The translations under genes were made by a program, and so were the position numbers. From the NCBI GenBank assembly GCA_002439705.1, contig DJPE01000033.1, positions 22,324 to 30,653 on the forward strand: a stretch of 8,330 nt of DNA, read 5' to 3'. The notes beneath the pieces were generated by a model, which saw only the letters and a program-made list of their open reading frames with translations, did no database searches and was not told the origin of the DNA. Each line of letters opens with the position of its first letter. Within the stretch, counting starts at the first letter, position 1. Source of the stretch: Christensenella sp. UBA6420 (GTDB lineage: Bacteria > Bacillota > Clostridia > Christensenellales > DTU072). Below, one piece after another: positions 1-7,100 of the stretch.

Positions 1-106
1 TTGCGATAACTTCACTGCCGCAAACTGCGGCAACTTCACTCAAAGTGTAACTTTGAACTTCACTAAACTTACCATAACGCCAAACTCGTTTGGCAATTAA
101 CTTCAC
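1..106. repeat. Array of short hairpins separated by a constant AACTTCAC(T) linker
   Basis: The linker AACTTCACT occurs at 8-16, 32-40 and 56-64, exactly 24 bases apart, and AACTTCAC recurs at 99-106. Between linkers lie self-complementary inserts with unrelated sequences. GCCGCA/TGCGGC (17-22 with 26-31, loop AAC) is extended by T16/A32. CAAAGT/ACTTTG (41-46 with 50-55) has loop GTA. GCCAAAC/GTTTGGC (79-85 with 88-94) has loop TC. The stretch 65-78 breaks the period and looks decayed. The first seven bases, TTGCGAT, could be the right arm of another hairpin cut by the window edge. The array lies directly 3' of the minus-strand synthetase gene, where it reads as GTGAAGTT linkers. No T-run follows any stem, so these are not ordinary terminators. 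What the array does is unknown to me. Confidence 0.8.
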
Positions 107-131
107 AACCGTGGGCTTTTCGACTTGCTGT

Positions 132-1688
132 TTAGTTGTTTTCGTAAAATCTATAATCCACTTTCCCCAACGGCGTGGTTTTCAATTCTTCCACCCGTTC
201 GATAATGCGTGGCTCGGCGTATTTTATAAGGTTCTTGCAGATAAAGGCGGCGAGTTTCGATTTATACTCGTCCCCTATATTTTTGTCGGTGACGACGAGA
301 AGTTTTATCGCGGGTTTGTTTTTGTAGACGGTTCTTACCGCGCACGCTTGTTTCACGCCGTAAAACCGCGTCGCCACTTCTTCTACCTGCGACGGAAAAA
401 CGTTCACTCCGCCGATTTTTAACATTCTTTTCTTTCTTCCGCAGAAATAAACGCTTTTCCCTTTCTTATACCCTATATCCCCCGTTGCGAGATATTCTTT
501 TCCGTCCGGGGTAAAAAATTCGCACCGACTTCCGTCGAAGTAACCGTTAGCAACAGACGGGGAACACACCGCTATTTCGCCTTCTTCTCCGTCCGCGGCT
601 TCTTTACCGTCGATAAATATTTTTACGTCGACGTTTTCTATCGGCTGACCGAGAGAACCGTCACTCGGACTATCCGTGTTTATCGTAGCCACGCTCGCCA
701 CTTCGCTTAATCCGTACCCTTCCATTACGAGAGTGTCGCACCCGCTTTTTTGTAACCTTTCTTCAAACTTCCGCTTTACTTCTTCGTTGACTTTATCCCC
801 GCCCGCAAAGATAAGGCGGATATTCCGTAAAAATTTTCCCTTGAAATTCCGTCTTTCGGCAAGCCTGCGCAACATTCCCGGTACGCCCACTATTATATTG
901 ACGGGAATTTTTTTCATAGTCTTGATTACTTTCGACGGTCTGAAAATCGGCACGGGTACGACGTAGCCGACCAAAAGCCCCACCTGCACGCACACGCCGA
1001 GTCCGAAGCCGTGGAATAACGGCAAGGTCATAAGCATACCCATTCCTTCGACGTACTTTTCGCACTTTCTTGCGGTGGCTCGCACGTTAAAAGCGAGTTC
1101 GTTGAAAGCTCCGTTGGACAAAACGACGGTTTTCGGTTCGCCCGTGGTTCCGCCGGAATTAAGATAAACGGCAGGTTCTCCCGATTTTATTTCCACCGCG
1201 GTAAAGGGCTTCGACTTAACGGCTTCCTTATAGGGAACCACGCCTTTCGGCAAAACGGGTTCTGTGATTCTGACTAATTTTTCAGGGTACGGCAGATAGT
1301 CGCTCATACGGCACGCTATCGTTAAAACGCCGTTTTCGGTAACCTTTTTATATCTTTTCAGAAACCTATCTAACAGAAATACGGCTTTCGCTTCTACGCT
1401 TTTTATTTCGCCCGCCAAAAAGTCCGCGCCGGTCTTCGGGTGCAGAACGTACGCGATAGCTCCGACGGCGTTAATTGCGTACAGAGCTACGATTGCCTGC
1501 GGGATATTCGGTAAACATACCGCCACAACGTCGCCTTTCTTTATTCCGCGGCTTTGTAGAAATCCGCCTACGGCGTTCACGTCGCGGATAAGTTCCGCTC
1601 CGCTTATATCCCTGCCGAAATATATCTTCCGTTCTTCGGGATTTTTCACGCACTCGGTAATTAAAAAATCATACAGCGATTCCGTCAC
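132..1688 (-). CDS. AMP-forming acyl-CoA/acyl-ACP synthetase-like protein (ANL superfamily)
   Basis: This 518-residue enzyme of the ANL superfamily should activate a carboxylic acid with ATP to an acyl-adenylate and pass it to CoA or a carrier thiol. Visible motifs are the A3 phosphate loop SGGTTGEPK (178-186), LPLFHGFGLG (222-231), A5 EGYGLSE (323-329), A7 TGDIG with the ribose-binding Asp404, A8 GRKKRMLKIGG (417-427) at the hinge, and A10 TPLGKVDY with catalytic Lys509. All key residues are present and the length is normal for single-module enzymes. The SGGTTG form of the loop and the RKK hinge resemble fatty-acid ligases, but the substrate cannot be read from sequence. Translation starts at GTG, one base after the PAP2 stop codon, with only a weak AAAAGG-like site inside the end of that gene, so coupled translation is likely. 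No clear terminator follows; the hairpin array does. A sole acyl-CoA role is not proven. Confidence 0.87.
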   Translation of the reverse strand: MTESLYDFLITECVKNPEERKIYFGRDISGAELIRDVNAVGGFLQSRGIKKGDVVAVCLPNIPQAIVALYAINAVGAIAYVLHPKTGADFLAGEIKSVEAKAVFLLDRFLKRYKKVTENGVLTIACRMSDYLPYPEKLVRITEPVLPKGVVPYKEAVKSKPFTAVEIKSGEPAVYLNSGGTTGEPKTVVLSNGAFNELAFNVRATARKCEKYVEGMGMLMTLPLFHGFGLGVCVQVGLLVGYVVPVPIFRPSKVIKTMKKIPVNIIVGVPGMLRRLAERRNFKGKFLRNIRLIFAGGDKVNEEVKRKFEERLQKSGCDTLVMEGYGLSEVASVATINTDSPSDGSLGQPIENVDVKIFIDGKEAADGEEGEIAVCSPSVANGYFDGSRCEFFTPDGKEYLATGDIGYKKGKSVYFCGRKKRMLKIGGVNVFPSQVEEVATRFYGVKQACAVRTVYKNKPAIKLLVVTDKNIGDEYKSKLAAFICKNLIKYAEPRIIERVEELKTTPLGKVDYRFYENN

Positions 1689-1689
1689 T

Positions 1690-2655
1690 TTACGCCGCCT
1701 TTTCCGTTAAGTCGGTATTATCGACGGGTTCGACAAAGTTTTCGTATCCGTAGAATTTACGCTTAACCCAAATTTTTTGAATAAGGTACTTGAATAAAAA
1801 GGCTATGCCCGCGGTAAGAAAACCGCCTACCGTGACGTCGCTTAAATAATGAGCGCGGTTTACTATTCTCGACACCGCGACGAGTACGGTATACACGACG
1901 GGTACGACGTAAAATACGACTTTGTATTTTTTCAGTTTCTCGAATAAGTCGGGCAATACGGTAATAGCGAACGTTACCGCCGCGGCAGCCGTATGACCGC
2001 TCGGGAAAGAACGGTAAGCTCCCTTGTCCGATTTTCCGCCGAGAGCGTCGGGATAAAGGGCGTCGGGGTCGTGATGTCCGAAAGTAGGCTTGTACCACGG
2101 AGTGAAACCTTCCGCCGTGCCTAAATACACGTTACCTACCTGCAGGTTACGGAAGCGTTGCCGCGACCAGATATATTTCATCGCAGTAACGAGCGCCTGA
2201 CTTACGACGATTATCGCAAGGGTAAGTATCGCAAAAATCACTAATTTTTTGAAAATTTCGTCATCGATATTCTTAACGCAGAGTAAAGCTACGCCGGTCA
2301 TCGTAAGTCCGAAAAGGGTGACGTAAAGGTATTTCCATTTTAATTCCGCCGTCATTTCGTCCATAAGGTAACGGGCGAAGAAGAAAAACCCTGCAAAAAC
2401 GCATATAAGCAGAACGGGTTTTAACCATTTATAGAATTTATTGCTTTTGTCCACCGCTCTGAACAGAATAAGAAAAGAAAGCGGAATACCGAACCATAAA
2501 GGAGTTTCTCCCAAAAAGTTGAAAAACTGTCCGTACACGCTGTCGGCGTTCCCGACGGCGACGGAAATTTGCAAGTCGTAAAAGGTGGCGACTATCATAA
2601 GCACGACGAACGACAATATCGACGCGACTAATCCTATGAGAGATTTTTTTGTCAT
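1690..2655 (-). CDS. Membrane PAP2-family phosphatase
   Basis: The 321-residue polytopic membrane protein has the complete PAP2 (type 2 phosphatidic acid phosphatase) signature. C1 is K160-x6-R167, here followed by Phe instead of the usual Pro. C2 is PSGH (218-221). C3 is S262-R263-x5-H269-x3-D273. His221 and His269 are the expected nucleophile and acid/base. Hydrophobic segments lie near 8-25, 52-66, 80-95, 108-127, 138-157, 223-235, 247-262 and 275-292. The family hydrolyses lipid or isoprenoid phosphates such as phosphatidate, PGP or undecaprenyl diphosphate; which one is not decidable here. The start is ATG at 2655, because GGAGG lies four bases upstream and a hydrophobic N-terminal segment follows at once. 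The frame stays open to 2838, but that extension would cross the promoter and is basic and unlike the family. The gene heads an operon with the synthetase, which suggests shared lipid metabolism. Confidence 0.9.
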   Translation of the reverse strand: MTKKSLIGLVASILSFVVLMIVATFYDLQISVAVGNADSVYGQFFNFLGETPLWFGIPLSFLILFRAVDKSNKFYKWLKPVLLICVFAGFFFFARYLMDEMTAELKWKYLYVTLFGLTMTGVALLCVKNIDDEIFKKLVIFAILTLAIIVVSQALVTAMKYIWSRQRFRNLQVGNVYLGTAEGFTPWYKPTFGHHDPDALYPDALGGKSDKGAYRSFPSGHTAAAAVTFAITVLPDLFEKLKKYKVVFYVVPVVYTVLVAVSRIVNRAHYLSDVTVGGFLTAGIAFLFKYLIQKIWVKRKFYGYENFVEPVDNTDLTEKAA

Positions 2656-2659
2656 GGTT

Positions 2660-2664
2660 CCTCC
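2660..2664 (-). promoter_or_regulatory. Shine-Dalgarno site of the PAP2 gene
   Basis: GGAGG on the minus strand lies four bases before the ATG at 2655. It decides the start in favour of the 321-residue form over the longer open frame. Confidence 0.85.
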
Positions 2665-2678
2665 GATTTTATGAAATA

Positions 2679-2707
2679 ATTTTAACATACAACGGTTTCG
2701 TTTGCAA
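2679..2707 (-). promoter_or_regulatory. Sigma70-type promoter of the PAP2-synthetase operon
   Basis: Reading the minus strand, the -35 box TTGCAA (2702-2707) is followed by exactly 17 bases and the -10 box TAAAAT (2679-2684). Transcription would begin near 2672, giving a leader of about 17 bases that holds the GGAGG site. It matches the consensus well but has not been tested. Confidence 0.65.
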
Positions 2708-2729
2708 TATATAGTCACTTTTTTGCAGA

Positions 2730-2741
2730 TACGCATGCGTA
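2730..2741. promoter_or_regulatory. Perfect 12-base palindrome upstream of the PAP2 promoter
   Basis: TACGCATGCGTA reads identically on both strands. Its centre is about 63 bases upstream of the predicted PAP2 operon start, a spacing typical of activator sites. It could equally be part of the surrounding repeat-like element. Confidence 0.35.
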
Positions 2742-2775
2742 AAAGACTTGCGGGAGTGGCATAGGTGCGTTGATT

Positions 2776-2831
2776 TTTTGTGAAAACGAGACGTAGGCGT
2801 ACTAAGTACGGTAGGTGAAGTTTTCGCAAAA
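2776..2831. repeat. Long imperfect inverted repeat with nested perfect hairpin
   Basis: The outer arms TTTTGTGAAAAC (2776-2787) and GTTTTCGCAAAA (2820-2831) pair over 12 positions with one G-T wobble. The inner arms CGTACT (2798-2803) and AGTACG (2805-2810) pair perfectly around a single A. The stretches between them pair only partly. Neither side ends in a T-run, so a terminator is unlikely; a folded RNA, a protein-binding cruciform or a mobile-element end are possible. Confidence 0.65.
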
Positions 2832-2963
2832 GCAGCAAAAAACTCTGATATATATATCCGCTTTTTTGTCGTTATTTTATCATATATTTCGGTTAAATTA
2901 TTTGCGCCTGTTTTTTGCCGCGCAAAGCGACGTGCATAGGACGCTCCCTGAACAAATTGCGTC

Positions 2964-2992
2964 TTGAAATACCACTGCCGATATGGTATACT
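2964..2992 (+). promoter_or_regulatory. Sigma70-type promoter of the aldolase gene with operator-like dyad
   Basis: The -35 box TTGAAA (2964-2969), a 17-base spacer and the -10 box TATACT (2987-2992) make a near-consensus promoter, with transcription expected near 2999. An inverted repeat ATACCA (2969-2974) / TGGTAT (2984-2989), nine bases between arms, fills the spacer and overlaps both boxes. A repressor bound there would block RNA polymerase, so substrate-controlled repression is a reasonable inference. Confidence 0.65.
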
Positions 2993-3025
2993 TAACATAA
3001 AGGCAACAGCCGTATCATATCATAT

Positions 3026-3031
3026 AAAAGG
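3026..3031 (+). promoter_or_regulatory. Ribosome binding site of the aldolase gene
   Basis: AAAAGG ends seven bases before the ATG at 3039. The open frame continues upstream to an alternative TTG at 2964, but that codon is the promoter's -35 box, so ATG 3039 is the start. Confidence 0.6.
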
Positions 3032-3038
3032 CGACATA

Positions 3039-4016
3039 ATGAAATTACCTACCGGCTTTTCCAGCAACTATAACAAAGTAATCAAAAGGCTCGACCTTGC
3101 GGGGATAGTTCCGCTTCTTAAAATCAACAACGTACTCGACGCACTCCCCCTGACGGGCGTTCTTAACGGCGTAGGTATCGACGTAGTGGAAGTCACTTTC
3201 CGAACGACGGCGGCGAAAGACGTGCTTAAACTTATTACTTCAAAATGTAAAAGTATGCTCGTCGGCGCGGGAACGATTATTTCCGTCGAACAGGTAAACG
3301 AAGCTGTAAGCGCGGGCGCAAAATACATAGTCACCCCGTCTTTTAACCCGAAAGTCGTCGACAGATGCATAGAGTTGGGCGTGCCGGTATTCCCCGGGTG
3401 CAGTAATCCGAGCGATATAGAACAAGCCTACGAAAGGGGCTTGCGGGCGGTAAAATTCTTTCCTGCCGAACTTCTCGGCGGCGTGGATATGCTGAAAGCT
3501 CTGTCCGGACCGTATCCTTTTATGAAATTTATCCCTACGGGCGGCATAAACTCCGACAATCTCAACAAATACCTTTCTTTCGGGCAGGTGCTTTGCTGCG
3601 GCGGAACGTACATAGTAAACGAAGAAATGCTTAAACAGAAACGCTATCAGGAAATAGCCACTACCGCGAGAGAAAGCATAAACAAAATGCTGGATATAAA
3701 ATTAGACCACGTGGCTATAAACACCGACCCGACGACGGGAACGGAACTTCTGAAAACCTTTTCTAAACTTTCGGGCGGCAACTACGAACCCGACAAAACC
3801 ACAGTAAACGGCATTGAAGTAGTTAAAGAAAACCATAACGGCAACGTAGGTCACATAGCTTTCTCGTCCCCCAACCTTGAACGTTGCGTCCATTACCTTA
3901 CGAAACGCGGCTTCTCCGTCGACCCCGACACGATAGTAAAAGACGGCGGACGGATAATAAAACTCCACTTAGCCGGCGATAACGCAGGCTTCACGATTCA
4001 GTTGATACGGAAATAA
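3039..4016 (+). CDS. eda: KDPG/KHG aldolase with C-terminal VOC-like domain
   Basis: Residues 1-215 form a class I KDPG/KHG aldolase, which splits 2-keto-3-deoxy-6-phosphogluconate to pyruvate and glyceraldehyde-3-phosphate (or 4-hydroxy-2-oxoglutarate to pyruvate and glyoxylate). Seen are EVTFRT with Glu51 and Arg55, GAGT (76-79), TPSF (99-102), the Schiff-base Lys139 in VKFFPAE, and the phosphate-binding PTGGIN (166-171) and GGTY (188-191). These match E. coli Eda spacing. About 105 further residues (220-325) resemble a single VOC (glyoxalase-fold) half: LDHVAIN, GIEVVKE, GHIAF and a terminal FTIQL strand. His223, Glu260, His272 and Gln321 sit where VOC metal ligands usually fall. Standalone Eda is about 210 residues, so this is a fusion. 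I recall similar two-domain aldolases in Clostridia, whose extra domain has no assigned role to my knowledge. The gene is monocistronic, with its own promoter and terminator; no KDPG kinase or uronate gene is in view. Confidence 0.92.
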   Translation: MKLPTGFSSNYNKVIKRLDLAGIVPLLKINNVLDALPLTGVLNGVGIDVVEVTFRTTAAKDVLKLITSKCKSMLVGAGTIISVEQVNEAVSAGAKYIVTPSFNPKVVDRCIELGVPVFPGCSNPSDIEQAYERGLRAVKFFPAELLGGVDMLKALSGPYPFMKFIPTGGINSDNLNKYLSFGQVLCCGGTYIVNEEMLKQKRYQEIATTARESINKMLDIKLDHVAINTDPTTGTELLKTFSKLSGGNYEPDKTTVNGIEVVKENHNGNVGHIAFSSPNLERCVHYLTKRGFSVDPDTIVKDGGRIIKLHLAGDNAGFTIQLIRK

Positions 4017-4035
4017 TTTATTTGCAAAAAAACAA

Positions 4036-4075
4036 ACGGCGAAAGGAACTTACTTCCCTTCGCCGTTTTCTTTTT
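4036..4075. terminator. Bidirectional intrinsic terminator between convergent genes
   Basis: The 13-base arms 4036-4048 and 4054-4066 begin ACGGCGAA and end TTCGCCGT. They pair with one A-C mismatch around the loop CTTAC. On the plus strand the stem is followed by TTTTCTTTTT (4066-4075), ending the aldolase transcript. On the minus strand it is followed by a T-rich run (complement of 4025-4035), ending the surface-protein transcript. Confidence 0.9.
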
Positions 4076-4087
4076 GCCTTTCGGCAA
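4074..4087 (-). other. Small GAAA-loop hairpin at the 3' end of the surface-protein transcript
   Basis: On the minus strand TTGCC (4087-4083) and GGCAA (4078-4074) enclose GAAA, a stable GNRA-type tetraloop. It lies about 20 bases after the surface-protein stop codon and directly before the main terminator stem. It may stabilise the mRNA end; this role is inferred. Confidence 0.5.
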
Positions 4088-4108
4088 CCGTCAGATTAAA
4101 AAATACTC

Positions 4109-7100
4109 TTACTTATTCAGATACGTTATGGTAAACGAACTGAAACTACTGCTATTGGTTACTTTACTCCACTCGCTTTTCGAACCTTCGTAAGTCAGCG
4201 CGGTAAGGTTGGTACATTTATAGAAAGCAGATTTGCCTATTTCCGTTACCGATTTCGGAATAACTACCATAGTAAGATTTACGCAATTATATAAAGTGTA
4301 GTTGTTTATTACCGTAACTCCGCCGAGCATCGTCACCGTCGTAAGCGCCGAACATTCGCGGAAAGAGTATCCGGATATCTTCGTCACGCTTGCGGGAACG
4401 GTTACGCTCGTCACTTCGGTGCAACCCGAGAAAGTATACCCTGCGATACTCGTTACTCCGTCCGCAATCGTTACTTCGCCTTGAAGTTTACGCGGAACGC
4501 GTATTACTTGCGTCTTTTCTTTATCGTAAAGTATTCCGCCTTGGCTCGAATACGCCGCATGGTCTTCGGATACTTCGATGGCCGAAATACCGTAGGAATA
4601 CGACAATGCGCCTTCTCCGATAGTCGTTTCCGCAGAGATATTCAAAGTACCTTGCTTGTTGTTGGGAACGTATATTAACGTAGTCTTATTTTTGTCGAAC
4701 AACATTCCGTCTTGACTCGAATATACCGCGTTCTCGTCCGATACTTCGATGGTCGTAAGCGAGTTACAATCGGTAATCCTTGCGTTAAATACGTCGATAT
4801 CAGTCAAGCTCGGACCGAAAGTAATTGCGGTAATACTCGCGCAACCGTAAAATACGTCCGCGCCGATACTCGTTACGCTGTCGGGAATAACTACTTCGCC
4901 CTGTATGTTTTTCGGAATGAAAATTATTTGCGTTTTATCTTTGTTATAAAGTATTCCGTTCAGGGTAGAGAACCACTCGTTGCTTTCGGCTATTTCGAGC
5001 ATCGCAAGATTAGTACATTCTTTGAATACGACGGTCACGTCGCAGATTATCTTGCAGTCTTCGTGTATCGTAATATCGGTGACGGTCTTATCCACCACGC
5101 TCACAAGCGCGAGATAAGGATTATTTTCGTTACCTAAATAATTGCAGTTTTCGTAAACGTTATACGCTACGTTCGCGCAGTACGTAAACGCTTTACTGTC
5201 CACGCCCGCCACGTTATCGGAAAGAATTACCGTCGTAAGTTTGCTGCTATCGAACGCGCCGCTCGGTACAAAAACGCCGTCGCCTACCGTAATCGTCGTA
5301 AGTTCATTACAAGAATAGAACGCGTAACTGCCTGCTATCTCGACGCCGTTTCCGAACGTAACGCTCACAAGATTAGAACAGGAACGGAACGCGCTGTAAC
5401 CGATAGACGCGCCTGCGGGGATAACTAAGTTCGTAAGTCCATTACAACTGCTGAACGCGTACTGTCCTATATCCGTCAGAGTATTCGGAAGTTCTATCGC
5501 CGTAAGTGCGCTGCATCCGCTGAACGCGTAAGATTCGATATACTTTATTCCTTCGGGGATAGTTACGCTCGCAAGCTGCTCGCAGCTATCGAAAGCTTCG
5601 GTGAAAATGATTTCGCAATTTTCGTTAATTACGCACTCGGTTATCGTCTTGTCGGTAGCCGCGACCAAAATTAAGTACGGATTGACTTCGTTACCTAAAT
5701 ATTTGGCGTTACCGTCGACGGTATAAGTAAGGTTGGTACAGCCGTTGAACGCATAGCCGCCTACGTACTCTACGTTGTTTCCTATACTTAAAGAAGTAAG
5801 ATTGGAACAGCCGTCGAACGCATTTGAATCGATATACGCTTTTTCGCCGATAGTAACGCTCGTGAGAGCGGAACAGCCGCTAAACGCTTTTTCGCCGATA
5901 ATCGCGTTGTTGCCGATTACTACGGACGGAAGGTTGATACAATCGCTGAACGCGTTACCGTCCAACTGTACGTTATCGCCGATTACTACGGTCGTTAACG
6001 AACAACCTGTGAATGCGCTTCCGCCGACCGTCATTCCGTCGGGAACGGTTATACTCGTCAAGCCGCAATAGCTGAACGCGCCCCTTCCTATTTTCTTCAA
6101 CCCTGCGGGAAGTTCGATTACTTTCACGCCGCTGTCCCTGAATGCGTAATCGCTTATTGCCGTAATCGGAGAGCCTTCTTCGAATTTTATCGTGCCTCTG
6201 ATTTGCGCGCCCGAGAATGCGTTTTCGGCTATCGACTTTATCGACGCAGCGATAGTAAATACGAGAGAACCGTCGAGCTTTCCGAAATAGTCATTGCCCG
6301 TGTTCGTCGAAGTCGGTTTAAGGGCGTACGCTCCTACGCTTTCGCCTACCAATTTAACGGTAGTTACGTTAGGCAAGACGACGTTTCTTACCGCTTCGTG
6401 CGCGGCGACGGGTATCGTTATATCGGTAATAGCCCATCTGTATTCGAAAGCGTCGTTAGCTACCTTTACAAGGTCTGCGGGCAAGGATATGCTCGTAAGG
6501 TAGTTTTCGGGAGCGACGTGGTCGTCTCCGCTGACAACGTAGTCTAACGCGAACGCTTTTTCGCCTATCGTCAACGCGCCGTTGCCGAAGTTTACCGCGT
6601 TCAGTTTCTTCGCGTTATAGAACGCTTGCTTTCCTATCTCTTTCAGACTGTCGGGGAAAGTCACCATTTCGAGCGAACGCGCTCCGTAAAAAGCGCCGAA
6701 TTCGATAGTTCCCAACTCGTTGCCGAACGACAATTCGGAAACGTTTACGTATCGGAACGCATACATACCTATCGACGTAAGATTATCCGAGAACGTAACG
6801 GAAGTAGCGGACTGCGCGTTAGCGAAAGCGTAACTTCCTATTCTAACAGCTTCGGGTAAGTATAAGCTCTTAAACGCCAACGCAAATTCGGGGAGTTGCG
6901 CGGTAATTTCCGTAGCGCGGTTTGTATAGTCTATACTACCGTTTTCGAAAGAACATTCGGCAAACCACGCGCTTACGTTCACGTCGTCCGATATATCTAT
7001 CGCGGTGAGTCCCGTCACGTTACAGAAAGCGCCGTCGGGTATTTCAGCGCCGGCAAGGACTACTATCGAAGCGACGGAAGTATTGCGGAACGAGCCTGCC

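Larger units (their letters stand above)
2708..2960. other. Palindrome-rich intergenic region between divergent genes, no gene seen
   Basis: About 250 bases between the two divergent promoters carry no convincing gene. They contain a 12-base palindrome (2730-2741), a long imperfect hairpin (2776-2831), an AT palindrome GATATATATATC (2847-2858) and a 7-bp stem TTTGCGC/GCGCAAA (2901-2907 with 2920-2926). The heptamer GCATAGG is directly repeated at 2759-2765 and 2934-2940. A possible extended -10 (TGATAAAAT, minus strand, about 2875-2883) reads towards the hairpin but lacks a -35 box. The layout resembles a dispersed non-coding repeat or a remnant of a non-autonomous element; this is inference from structure only. 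Confidence 0.45.

Noticed and set aside
1..106. Possible CRISPR array, because of regular 24-base spacing
   Set aside because: The constant part is only 8-9 bases and the intervening parts are palindromes, not unique spacers; no cas gene is in view.
90..422. Plus-strand 110-codon open frame at the left edge
   Set aside because: It lies opposite the C-terminal domain of the synthetase, including the A10 lysine region, and has no ribosome site or domain.
2776..2831. Long hairpin as an intrinsic terminator
   Set aside because: No T-run follows on either strand and there is no upstream gene on either strand that it would terminate.
2656..2838. Upstream extension of the PAP2 reading frame by 61 codons
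   Set aside because: It would include the promoter, and the GGAGG-ATG at 2664-2653 is an ideal start; the extension is Arg/Lys/Leu-rich and unlike the family.
2669..2998. Minus-strand 109-codon open frame
   Set aside because: It spans both promoters and all palindromes of the intergenic region, has no ribosome site, and its product is basic with no recognisable fold.
2964..3038. Upstream start of the aldolase at TTG 2964
   Set aside because: That codon is the -35 box of the promoter; ATG 3039 follows an AAAAGG site and gives the normal aldolase N-terminus.
4712..5137. Plus-strand 141-codon open frame opposite the surface-protein gene
   Set aside because: It is antisense to well-supported LRR coding sequence and its product shows no domain; repeated codons create long shadow frames here, as do the other plus-strand frames between 4302 and 7138.
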